Assembly: GCA_016715065.1 (NCBI GenBank) | Contig: JADKBN010000017.1 | Coordinates: 124,001 to 188,000, forward strand | Source: Fibrobacterota bacterium | GTDB lineage: Bacteria > Fibrobacterota > Fibrobacteria > UBA5070 | Reading direction: 5' to 3' | Length of the DNA: 64,000 bases | Shown here: positions 18,168 through 26,841 of the stretch, in pieces | How the letters are laid out: each line of letters opens with the position of its first letter | How positions within the stretch are numbered: the first letter of the stretch is position 1 | Notes under the pieces: generated by a model | Told to the model about the DNA's origin: nothing | Database searches by the model: none | Seen by the model: the letters and a program-made list of their open reading frames with translations, nothing else | Program-made: the position numbers and the translations under genes

Positions 18168-18225
18168 GCCAATGTTTGGACGCAAAATTTTGCGTCTATA
18201 CCGGCGGGGGCATCAGGGACGCGAT
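18168..18225. repeat. Palindromic hairpin element, copy a
   Basis: An 18-bp perfect palindrome (GACGCAAAA/TTTTGCGTC, about 18179-18196) sits inside weaker outer arms CCGCC/GGCGG. It is followed by GGCATCAGGGACGCGATCGA, a segment also found inside the large dispersed repeat. A fully paired relative is at 31516-31560. Confidence 0.7.
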
Positions 18226-18672
18226 CGACATTTGGATGCCAATATCCGGCGCCCGCGAATGTGTTGCCGGAAATTGGCGAATCGGTGGATGCGGGGGTGT
18301 TCTATTGCGGGGTGGAATCGATTGCGTTGCCGGAAATCGACAATGGACAATCGAATCGGGTGATCTGGAGAATCGATTGCAGAATCTGTCGGTTACCTGA
18401 ATTTAAGATTGCGCTGGGAGATATTCGGGTGTAGTTTCCATGGCGTTCGATCCTCCGCACCCGCGCCGGGGCGGGGTGTTCGACGGCACATCCGGCCGGA
18501 GGAATTCCGGACGAACCATTCCATTGAACCGATGGAATGGTGGTTCGACGTTTTCTGTCCGGAATCCGTGGTTCGCGCGTTTTCATCACCATCGAACGAA
18601 ACTCGAGAAGGCCGGATCCACCCAGCTTGGTGGATCCGGCGAAATTCCCAATACCACCAATGGAGACCCTCC
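18226..18672 (+). promoter_or_regulatory. Long structured leader before the FTP-domain gene
   Basis: About 450 bp without a supported gene. Near 18270-18325 there is a partial repeat of the sequence at 17343-17400 (both contain GGCGAATCGGTGGA). Two strong hairpins precede the coding start: 18512-18547, with arms CGAACC-ATTCCAT and ATGGAAT-GGTGGTTCG, and 18611-18640, with perfect 12-bp arms GCCGGATCCACC/GGTGGATCCGGC. The second lies 32 bp before the ATG. They may mask or end the leader transcript, but no T-tract follows. Confidence 0.45.
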
Positions 18673-21606
18673 ATGTCCTTGATCTACGACCCCACCTTGA
18701 AGGCCAATCTTCTTCTGGACGACAACTCCCGCATCCGCGCCCTGCGCCAGGTCGACGAATACCGGGAAATCGAAGGGCAATTCGGACACGGCGCCGCCGC
18801 CACCTACGTTCGCGAGGTCGCGGGGAAACTCGGCATCGCCTCGGAAGCCCTCAAGGGGATCGAGCAGGCAGTGTCCTACCACGAACCCCGCAAGCAGGAA
18901 ACGGAATACCGGTCCGGAACCGAAAAGGCGTGGTTCGATTCCAACACCTTTGTCTTTCATCAGACCTTTCTCAATGTCCCGGTCTGGGGAGCCGGTGTCA
19001 CCACCACCCTCAAGCAGGCTCCGGCGAGAGTGGTATCGGCCACCGACACCAGCGAGAAAGGTGTGGACGCCAAGCTTCCCCCCCAGGAAGCCATCGAGCG
19101 GTTCCGGAAGCTGTTCGCCACGGCCGAAAAGCGCGACCCGCAACAAATTCCGTCCACCGATCCCAACGAGATCGGTTTGGGCGATTCGTCGGAAGGATTG
19201 CTGGAGATTTTGGGCAAAGGGGCCAAGCCGACCAAGGCCGCAGGCGCGGACGACAAGCAGACGACCCTCCGCTTGATCCGCGGGCGGTTCCAAGTGTACC
19301 GCTACGATCCGCTCCGGCGCACCGAAGATCCCCACACCCCACCGCCTCCCGTGATCGGAGTCACCGGGGAGCAGGCCCCATTGGTGTCGGAGGAACTGCC
19401 CACTCTTTCCCTCCCGGCCGTGTCCAAGAGCATCCAGCCTGGGCAGTGGATTTTGGTTGCAGAAATTGTCTTCCGTTTGCCGTACAAGGGCAATCCCATG
19501 AATTGGCGGGCCTTGGTGGATGTGGAGACCAACAGCGTGGTCTACCTGCGGGCCCTGACCTCCGGCGTCAACGGCCTGGTGTTCGCGTCAGACCCTATCA
19601 CCTTGACGGGAAATGCCGCCAACGGACCCGCCGCCACCGCCGCGACCCTCAACGCGTTGCGAAGTTCCGTGACCCTCCCGGGTCTGGTGCCCCCCGGGCC
19701 GGGAGCCAACCAGGCCCTCACGGGCAACTTCGTGCGGATCTCCGACTTCGAGGCGGCGACCGCTCCTCCCCCCACCGAGGCTCCGGGTGCCGACTTCAAC
19801 TATCCCAGCCGGTCCAACAACTTCGCCGCCGTCAGCGCCTACTACCATTGCGACCGGTTCTTCCGGTTGGTCCAGAGCCTGGGATTTCCCATCTCCACAT
19901 ATTTCAACGGCACCACCTTTCCCGTGCCGGTGGACCACCGAGGGCGGTTCGGGTCGACCGATGGCATCGAACGCAACGCCTCCTGCAGCGGCGACGGCGA
20001 TGGCATCGCCAACGTCGATTACGAGCTCGCCGACCTGGGCGACACCGCCAACCCCATCGGGATCGCCGCCGACTGGCGCGTGGTGCTCCACGAGCTGGGC
20101 GGGCACGGCATCCTGTACGACCATGTCGGGGGGCCCAACTTCGGTTTCGCGCACAGCGCCGGCGACAGCTTCGGAGCCATCCTCAACGATCCCACCACCA
20201 ACGCCACCGACCGCTTCGAAACCTTCCCGTGGGTGAACTTCATCGGGCGCAGGCACGATCGTTCGGTGGCCTCCGGTTGGGGCTGGGGCGGAACCAACGA
20301 CGTGGGAGGCTACTCCAGCGAACAAATTCTGGCCACCACCCTTTTCCGGGTCTACCGGTCGATCGGGGGCGATTCCACCGACGTTGGACGGCGCAACTTC
20401 GCGGCGCGCTTCGCGATCTACCTGATCCTGCGGGCCGTGGGGACCCTGACTCCGATCAGCAATCCCTCGAACGCTGGATTGTTCCTCAATGCGCTTCTGA
20501 CCGCCGATGCCGGAAACTGGACGTCGGAAGGATACTTCGGAGGCGCCTACGGCAAGGTCCTGACCTGGTCGTTCGAAAAGCAGAACCTCAATGGGGGAGC
20601 GCGTCCGGCCGTCGATGTCTACATCGAGGACGGCCGCGCAGGGGAATACCAATTTCTGCCCGCCCATTGGGCTACCACCACCATCTGGAACCGGCGCAGC
20701 CCCGACGGACTGGCCACCCACCAGGAACCGGGTCTGGGGGTCGCCAACTACGCCTACGTCAAGGTGAAGAACCGGGGCACTGCGGTTGCCAACAACGTGG
20801 TGGTCAAAGGCTACCACTGCAAACCTTCGGCGGGCGTGCTGTGGCCCACCAACCTCCAGCCGCTGACCACCGCGCAGCTTTCCGCTGGGACCCTCCAGCC
20901 CAACAGTGTCGAGGAGCGGATTGTCGGACCGTTCGAATGGACCCCGGTGGAAAACGCCTGGGGCCACGACTGTCTGATGATGGTCGCATCGGCCACGGGC
21001 GACCCGAGCAATGTGGACAATTTCACCGCTGGAGAGGTGGTGGAGGATTGGCGACTGGTGCCCAACGACAACAATGTGGCCCAGCGCAACGTGACGTTGG
21101 TGCCCGGTGGCGGCAGCGTCCGTGGCCTGATGGCTGGACTCCATCGCAAGGGGTTCTGGGTGGGCAACCCCGGCCGTATTGCAGCGACGGTGGCGGTGGA
21201 GATTTCCCTCCCCAAGGTGCTGCAGTCCAAAGGGTGGAAGATCGAGATCCGCGACCTCCCCGAGGGCACCCGCCTGAAGGCCAACGAGCAGCGTCTGGCG
21301 ACCTTCGAGGTCCATGCCGGCGCACCCTTCACCAAGGAAGAGATCCAGGCCACCACCGAGCGCGACATCGTGGTGACCGCCAGGGCCAACGGGGAGGTGA
21401 TCGGGGGCATGGTCTATGCGATCGATCCCGAACTGGAATACCCCTACAACGATCTCTCTCCCGACGAGCGCAAGGACTGCTGCCGCGAAAAGGCCAAGGA
21501 ACTGCTGGACTGCCTGAACCTCCCCGGCGAAATGGTCAAGAAGGTGTCGGTGAGGAAGATTGCCATTGACGTGGAACTGGATGGAGGATCCTGCGGATGT
21601 GACTGA
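18673..21606 (+). CDS. FTP-domain protein resembling M36/M4 metalloproteases, non-canonical zinc motif
   Basis: 977 residues. Residues of about 75-115 (with FHQTFLNVPVWGAG) look like the fungalysin/thermolysin propeptide (FTP) domain. The presumed active site at 473-478 is HELGGH, which has three rather than two residues between Glu and the second His, so it is not the canonical HExxH. Downstream FAHSAGDSFGAILNDP resembles the second zinc-ligand region of such enzymes. The C-terminal third is beta-rich and ends in SCGCD. No signal peptide is seen from the ATG at 18673, where GGAGACCCTCC gives a ribosome site. It could be an active variant or an inactive relative. Confidence 0.65.
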   Translation: MSLIYDPTLKANLLLDDNSRIRALRQVDEYREIEGQFGHGAAATYVREVAGKLGIASEALKGIEQAVSYHEPRKQETEYRSGTEKAWFDSNTFVFHQTFLNVPVWGAGVTTTLKQAPARVVSATDTSEKGVDAKLPPQEAIERFRKLFATAEKRDPQQIPSTDPNEIGLGDSSEGLLEILGKGAKPTKAAGADDKQTTLRLIRGRFQVYRYDPLRRTEDPHTPPPPVIGVTGEQAPLVSEELPTLSLPAVSKSIQPGQWILVAEIVFRLPYKGNPMNWRALVDVETNSVVYLRALTSGVNGLVFASDPITLTGNAANGPAATAATLNALRSSVTLPGLVPPGPGANQALTGNFVRISDFEAATAPPPTEAPGADFNYPSRSNNFAAVSAYYHCDRFFRLVQSLGFPISTYFNGTTFPVPVDHRGRFGSTDGIERNASCSGDGDGIANVDYELADLGDTANPIGIAADWRVVLHELGGHGILYDHVGGPNFGFAHSAGDSFGAILNDPTTNATDRFETFPWVNFIGRRHDRSVASGWGWGGTNDVGGYSSEQILATTLFRVYRSIGGDSTDVGRRNFAARFAIYLILRAVGTLTPISNPSNAGLFLNALLTADAGNWTSEGYFGGAYGKVLTWSFEKQNLNGGARPAVDVYIEDGRAGEYQFLPAHWATTTIWNRRSPDGLATHQEPGLGVANYAYVKVKNRGTAVANNVVVKGYHCKPSAGVLWPTNLQPLTTAQLSAGTLQPNSVEERIVGPFEWTPVENAWGHDCLMMVASATGDPSNVDNFTAGEVVEDWRLVPNDNNVAQRNVTLVPGGGSVRGLMAGLHRKGFWVGNPGRIAATVAVEISLPKVLQSKGWKIEIRDLPEGTRLKANEQRLATFEVHAGAPFTKEEIQATTERDIVVTARANGEVIGGMVYAIDPELEYPYNDLSPDERKDCCREKAKELLDCLNLPGEMVKKVSVRKIAIDVELDGGSCGCD

Positions 21607-21727
21607 CCCACATCTCGTGGCGCATACTCGTTCAATGAGTCGTCCTGGTCCCTCGACGTACCGGCGCGTACGCCTTCGGGACCGGGACGCCTCATTTCAC
21701 TTCGTCTGCATCCACGATCTGTGGGTC
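21604..21727. repeat. Palindromic repeat of about 120 bp (family 2), copy 1
   Basis: Starts within the stop codon of the preceding gene. Outer arms TGACCCACATC / GATCTGTGGGTCA and inner arms AATGAGTCGTCCTGGTCCC / GGGACCGGGACGCCTCATT make a long imperfect hairpin. Two further copies lie at 47686-47935. Its position suggests a bidirectional terminator or REP-like element. Confidence 0.8.
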
Positions 21728-21734
21728 ATTTCTG

Positions 21735-21985
21735 TACAATTTCCGGCATCGCTTCGCTGACCGGCGGAGTGGTCGATGCCCCGGACACCGAGCCCCTCTC
21801 CCCCGGTGGGGAGAGGGGGAGGGTGAGGGCACTACCCCTTCCTCCCCGCCAACCTCAGCCACCTCCGTCAACCCAGGTTCGCCACCCCCACCCGCTTCGC
21901 TGCGAGGTGGCGGGGTGGTTTGGATTGACGCTGAATTGCCAATTTCCGGCATCGCTTTGCTGGCCGGATGGGCTGGCGGGGGGGG
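21735..21985 (+). repeat. Dispersed repeat, second module only
   Basis: Contains the ATTTCCGGCATCGCTTCGCT segment, the hairpin CCCTCTCCCC/GGGGAGAGGG near 21799-21824 and the following run ending in GCTTCGCTGCGAGG. The first module (outer inverted repeat) is absent here, showing that the two modules can occur separately. Confidence 0.75.
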
Positions 21986-22005
21986 GTGAATGCTATCGTT
22001 TGGGT

Positions 22006-22824
22006 GTGCGAACCCGAATTCCTACGCCGATCACGTTTTCTTCCCTTTTGTTGGCTCTTTCGCTGCTGGGGGTTGCCGCCTGCAAGCAGGAGCCGGAGCC
22101 AAACTACGCGGAGCTGTTGGCAAACCTGGAAGAGGATCCCTTCGATACTCGATTGATCGAGACGGCTGTGCGCGCCGCGTCGCGAGCGGAATCCAAAGGC
22201 TCCAAGAACCACTGGGCATACATCCTGGGGGCGTACGCCAATCTGCGTGCGGGGTACTCCCATGGGAGCACGTACAAGGCGAAGAACTACGATGAATCCG
22301 CACTCCGGGAGGCACGACGGTGGGCCGAAAAGACCCTGGAGATCTGTCCGGACAAGGTGGATTGCCTGATTCCGATGATGCGCATGGACCTGATCGAGTG
22401 GAAGCAGGAGTCGTTGCACTCGCGCCTTCTCCAAGCGTACGCGATGGATTCGACCAACTTCTACGTGTGGTTCTATCGGGCCGAGGTGGGCATGAAGCTC
22501 AAGGACAACGCCTCCGCCTACACCTTCCTGGATTCGGCAGAGTCCTTTGCCAAGACCAAGCGCCAACATCGATGGGTGTTGGAAGCCAAAACCAGCCTCG
22601 CCGAGCGGGAAAAGAATCTAGGTGAGGCGGAACGACTGTACCATGAAACGATCCAGCAGAATCCGGATGATGCCTATGCATACGGGAACTTCGGAAGCTT
22701 CTTGCTCAAGCACGAGCGTTACGCGGAGGCGGTGGAGTTTCTGGAAAAAGCCGTGGCCCTGCAGCCGTATCCGCTGTCGTTGAAGAATCTTGCCGAAGCG
22801 AAGGAGAAGGTGGGGGCGAAGTAA
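22006..22824 (+). CDS. TPR-repeat lipoprotein
   Basis: With a GTG start at 22006 the product is 272 residues and opens with a lipoprotein signal (lipobox GVAAC, lipidated Cys near residue 26). Helical pairs typical of tetratricopeptide repeats run from about residue 60; the clearest are AERLYHETIQQNPDDAYAYG and the following LLKHERYAEAVEFLEKAVAL. TPR lipoproteins usually hold protein complexes together in the periplasm. The start rests on the signal peptide, since no in-frame ATG precedes it. A structured repeat begins right after the stop. Confidence 0.72.
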   Translation: MRTRIPTPITFSSLLLALSLLGVAACKQEPEPNYAELLANLEEDPFDTRLIETAVRAASRAESKGSKNHWAYILGAYANLRAGYSHGSTYKAKNYDESALREARRWAEKTLEICPDKVDCLIPMMRMDLIEWKQESLHSRLLQAYAMDSTNFYVWFYRAEVGMKLKDNASAYTFLDSAESFAKTKRQHRWVLEAKTSLAEREKNLGEAERLYHETIQQNPDDAYAYGNFGSFLLKHERYAEAVEFLEKAVALQPYPLSLKNLAEAKEKVGAK

Positions 22825-23300
22825 CGGCTCCGGCTGGCGCCTTCGTTTTTTCAACTGCGTTGGGCTTCTTCCAGGCGCGGGCCTGGTTACCGTTTTCACG
22901 GCTTCCGCCGTGGGACCCGGGGCGGCCCGGGTGCCGTTTTCACGGGGCTGCCGCACCCCGTGACCCGCGGGCAGAGGTGATCCAAGTGCCTCCCATCCGG
23001 AGTGCCCGCCAGATGTGAACCCTGGCCGTGCCTCTGCAGGGTTCCCATTTGCATCTCATCGATGCAAATGGGAGGGCAATGCAACGCGGCGCCGGGGGAC
23101 ACGAACTGGACCGGCCAAACCGGCTCGCCAGGGCTGTGGGTGCAATGGCTGTTGAGGCATACGGGCTGACGGCATCAGGGACGCGATCGATATCTTCATG
23201 ACACTGGCCGTTCCATTTTTCGAGCCCCCCGGTCCCCTTTGGTGTGGCTGGTTTGCCGGTTTTTGTCTGATGCGGTTTTGTCCGCCGAAGCTTCGCTGGC
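22825..23300 (+). repeat. Dispersed structured repeat, copy 3 (long form)
   Basis: Begins immediately after the TAA with CGGCTGGCGCC and GCGTTGGGC. It has CCAGGC/GCCTGG near 22872 and CACGGGG/CCCCGTG near 22947. Instead of the short H4 hairpin it has a longer insert with the stem TCCCATTTGCAT (23043-23054) / ATGCAAATGGGA (23062-23073). A matched variant of that stem occurs at 55720-55750. The outer arms follow at about 23088 and 23202. No gene is seen. Confidence 0.85.
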
Positions 23301-23310
23301 CGTTGGTTGG

Positions 23311-26300
23311 TCACCGGGGGTGGACCGTGCAGAGGGGGAAGGTTCGGGCGAGGTGCGCGGACGGGATCCCGGGGATTTCGAGGGAAAAGCCGCCCCCGCC
23401 GTACTGTCCGGGGTGCGAGGCGTGCAGAGGCAGCGTGATTTCCTTGGTGGTGTTGGCGGGCAGATCGAGGGATGTCTTCAGGCGGTCTTCGAACGCCTCG
23501 AGGGTGGGGTCCGGATCTTTCCGGCCGGCGCGCGAGGCTTCCAATCGGGGCGATCGGAGAGTCCATCCGGCGGGAAGCCGCATGGAAAGGCTCGCGCCGT
23601 GGACCGCCAACGAGGAACGATTGGTCAATCGCAATACCAGGGAAACGTCTGATCCCTCGGCGAGGTTCCAGGGATCCAAGGAGGTGCCGGAGGGCGAAAC
23701 CCAAACCGGCTCCACAAGGATGGGGGCATCGTCCGCGGAGGTGCTTGCCGTGTCGGTGCTCCAGCGCAAACGGGAGGACGGAATCCGTCCGGTGTCCGGC
23801 GCGGGTTCCGATCTTTTGATGTCCAGCTGGCTGGTCAGCACGAGCCGGGTTCCGTCCATGTCCACCACACCCTCGATGCGCGCGGGCCCGGGAAAATCCC
23901 AAGCCTGCAGAGGCACCCTCACGGTCCCGTTTCCCTGCGCATCCAGGGCCAGGCGCATGGTGCGCTCGCCAATCACCTTGAGGGGCTTTTCCGAGCGCCA
24001 TTTCAGGGTGAGCTTGGCCAACGGAGGGCCAGACAGAAACAGACAGACCGTGGTCCGGTCGGATGGCCGCAGGAACATGGGCATGCCCCAGGTGGATTCC
24101 AGCGGAGTCCGCACAGAAACTTCGGCATGATGGACATTCGCCGAATGGCCGGCCAGGGCCACGGCAGAAATCCGCAGGGAGCCGGTATAGGGGCCCACCG
24201 GAACTCCCACCACCAGGCCGGTGTCGGGCAAGCGCAGCACTGGGGAAACCCATGCCTCCGGCTTGGCCATGTCCACGACGTTCGAGCCGACGGACCTGGT
24301 TTTTCGATCGTTCTCGGATTTCCAGTGACCTTCCCTTGCCGACTCGAAGGACAGCAAACGGTAGCTGTGGAACCGGGGGGATTTTGCGGGTTCGGAAGGG
24401 GGCTCTTCCTGCGAGGTCCACCAGGAATCGGGGAGAGGGTCTTCCTCCTCCAGGGTCCTGATCGGATTTGCGATCCAGTGGCCGTCCAGGTCCAGGATGC
24501 CCCGGTCGATCGAGGAGACCACGACGCTGCCCGCGATCCCGAGCGGATTGGTGATGCGCACGGGCTGGACGGAATTTGGCACAAAATCGGCGAGCGGAAC
24601 GACCGACACTTCCACTTGGGGTCCGGGAGGGGGCACATGGAATCGCTTGGCCATTTGCAGGACGGCGACGGTGGAATCCTCCGATCCGCGCAGGCTGTGG
24701 ACCGCGACCACCACCGAAGGCCACCACCGTGGTTGGCTTGGCCGTTTCCAACAGGTGGTGTTCTCCCGAGTGCGAACCCACTCCTGGTGCAACAGGCGAT
24801 GCCCCTGCGCCACCTGCACCAGGGAAGGGCTGCCCGGAAGCGATTCCCAGCAGACCTCCAGCACGGGCGGAGGCGTTGGGGAAGGGATGGTCCGCGAAGG
24901 AATGATCGGCGGAGGGGCTTCCTGCTTGGCTTGTGGGGCGATGGCTGGAAGGCTTGGCCCAGCGGGAGGCTTCGGATGGAGATCCCAGATCGATTCGGCA
25001 TGGGTGCCGGTGTAGCGGAACAAGCACCAGGTTCCCGACGGGGTGGGGCCGGTCTCCAATTCCGTCCGCGCCCGCACGGTGGAATCGGAAACCAGGAACA
25101 ACTCGGCTTGGAAAAACCGCCCTTGGCGCAATGGGGAATCGGCGGTGGCGCCCACCCACACCGAGGTGGGAACGCGCAGGGAGGTGGCGCTGGCCATCGC
25201 GGTGTCCAGCACAAGCCCACCGGTCTGCGGGTCGCGGATGCGCAAATGCAGAGGAATGCCCAGTCGGGCCGACGAACCCGCCCAGGTCAGGACCAGCGGG
25301 GTGAGAACGGTTTCCAGGGAATCGGATTCCACATGCAGGTAGGGTTCGGTTCCCGCTTGCATGAAGCCTTTGCGCTCTGGGGGAGCGACGGGACGTCCGC
25401 CGGGCGGGAGGACTTCGGCGGAGATAGTGTATTGTGCTTCCCTCCAGCCATGCGGATTCCAGCCCAGCCGCAGGGCGACGGCCATCTGCCCACCGGCGTC
25501 CAGGATGGCCTCGAAGCTGGTGTCGAAGACCGCTGTGGTGGGCGTGCCTTGCTGGAATTGGCTCCGGATCCCGGGGCTGTTCGAGTGGAGGCCGTGCTCG
25601 GTCTCTCGGGTGTGCTTTTCCTGGCGATGGAAACGGATGCGTGCGCTCAAACCGGCTGCCGAGCGACCATCGAGCCAGGTCGCCGAAAGCCTTGCCGTGA
25701 TCGTGGGGCCCGCCTGGATCAGGGAATCCTTCAAGTGCACCTCGAGCCGGCGAGGAGGCTCGGCTTCCACGGAAAAGGGGATGGCCAGCGATGTGTCGCC
25801 ATCGAATTCGGAGCGCAGGCTCCAGGCGCCTGTGGGGGCGTGGGGAGGCAAAGACAGTCGCACCTGGTAGTGGCCTTCCAAACCGGACATGGCGGGGGCG
25901 GAATCCACCAGAACGACGGTATCGTGTCGGAGAATCACCCGGACCGGACGCAATGGGGGAATCTCGCCTCCCGGCGCGCGTACCAGGCAGCCGGCGATCA
26001 GGGAGTCGCCGGGCATGTGGACTCCGCGCGCCAGATAGGGTTGGATCCGGTAACCTTTCAGGGAATAGCCTTTGGAAAGTTTCTTGTCGACCGCCGGATC
26101 CCAGATCGAGGGCCCCTTGAAATCGTTCCACTTGTGCGAACGGAAATACGGAGGGTTGGCGACCGGAATCTGGCTTGCCCTTTTCGTGAAGGCACCATTG
26201 GCGCCCACCAGGATGGCATCCAGACCGCGCACCACCACCGCGTTCCAGCTTGGCGAGGGTGCGGCGATCCGCGCAAAGCCATCGGCGTCGGAAACCGAAC

Positions 26301-26841
26301 GCGCGCAGGAACGGGGAGGCCTGTCGTCGCACAAGAGCAAGCGCGCTCCCGGGACGGGGCGGGCGGTGGATGGATCGGAAACGGCCAGCTCCTCGAAGGC
26401 TCCCACGGAACGGAATCCGACCACGTCCAAGGAACCGATCGACCAGGTCCCACAGTTGCCGTCGGTGCCTCGCGGCCCGTAGGCGGTGGCGCACAGGCGC
26501 ACGATCGCCCCGCCGTGCACGGAGCGGATGGAATCCAAATCCAACGGCCGGGACCAGTGGCCGTCTTCGCCAGGGAGGTGCTTGAACTCCCTGTTCCCCA
26601 CGGGCCGGAACACGCCGGGCCGGTCTCCGTTCACCACGAGCGATTCCGGCGAAGCCGCGAAGATCTCCACCTTCAGGGAATGGGCATTGACCGCTCGGAC
26701 GGAAAACGTCTTGGCGTTGGCCGGGCGCAGATGGCCCCAAGGACGCGAGAAGCCCGCTTTGGTGGGGACCTCGCCGGTGTTCCAGGCGACTGTTTTGGGG
26801 GCGGCCAGGGCCAGGGAGGATGCGATCAGGAGCGGGATCAT
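23311..26841 (-). CDS. Alpha-2-macroglobulin-like protein, short paralogue without helical domain
   Basis: 1176 residues with signal peptide MIPLLIASSLALAAPK. Macroglobulin-type beta domains are suggested by the MG2-like segment around HMPGDSLIAGCLV and by the region GSLRISAVALAGHSANVHHAEV near the bait/A2M part. No thioester motif (CGEQ or CxEQ) is present. Unlike its upstream paralogue it passes from the A2M-like region straight to the C-terminal beta part, so the helical barrel seems to be missing. The start overlaps the stop of the upstream gene in an ATGA, so translation is coupled. Probably periplasmic or surface-bound; bacterial relatives are thought to trap proteases or act in envelope defence. 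Confidence 0.68.
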   Translation of the reverse strand: MIPLLIASSLALAAPKTVAWNTGEVPTKAGFSRPWGHLRPANAKTFSVRAVNAHSLKVEIFAASPESLVVNGDRPGVFRPVGNREFKHLPGEDGHWSRPLDLDSIRSVHGGAIVRLCATAYGPRGTDGNCGTWSIGSLDVVGFRSVGAFEELAVSDPSTARPVPGARLLLCDDRPPRSCARSVSDADGFARIAAPSPSWNAVVVRGLDAILVGANGAFTKRASQIPVANPPYFRSHKWNDFKGPSIWDPAVDKKLSKGYSLKGYRIQPYLARGVHMPGDSLIAGCLVRAPGGEIPPLRPVRVILRHDTVVLVDSAPAMSGLEGHYQVRLSLPPHAPTGAWSLRSEFDGDTSLAIPFSVEAEPPRRLEVHLKDSLIQAGPTITARLSATWLDGRSAAGLSARIRFHRQEKHTRETEHGLHSNSPGIRSQFQQGTPTTAVFDTSFEAILDAGGQMAVALRLGWNPHGWREAQYTISAEVLPPGGRPVAPPERKGFMQAGTEPYLHVESDSLETVLTPLVLTWAGSSARLGIPLHLRIRDPQTGGLVLDTAMASATSLRVPTSVWVGATADSPLRQGRFFQAELFLVSDSTVRARTELETGPTPSGTWCLFRYTGTHAESIWDLHPKPPAGPSLPAIAPQAKQEAPPPIIPSRTIPSPTPPPVLEVCWESLPGSPSLVQVAQGHRLLHQEWVRTRENTTCWKRPSQPRWWPSVVVAVHSLRGSEDSTVAVLQMAKRFHVPPPGPQVEVSVVPLADFVPNSVQPVRITNPLGIAGSVVVSSIDRGILDLDGHWIANPIRTLEEEDPLPDSWWTSQEEPPSEPAKSPRFHSYRLLSFESAREGHWKSENDRKTRSVGSNVVDMAKPEAWVSPVLRLPDTGLVVGVPVGPYTGSLRISAVALAGHSANVHHAEVSVRTPLESTWGMPMFLRPSDRTTVCLFLSGPPLAKLTLKWRSEKPLKVIGERTMRLALDAQGNGTVRVPLQAWDFPGPARIEGVVDMDGTRLVLTSQLDIKRSEPAPDTGRIPSSRLRWSTDTASTSADDAPILVEPVWVSPSGTSLDPWNLAEGSDVSLVLRLTNRSSLAVHGASLSMRLPAGWTLRSPRLEASRAGRKDPDPTLEAFEDRLKTSLDLPANTTKEITLPLHASHPGQYGGGGFSLEIPGIPSAHLARTFPLCTVHPR

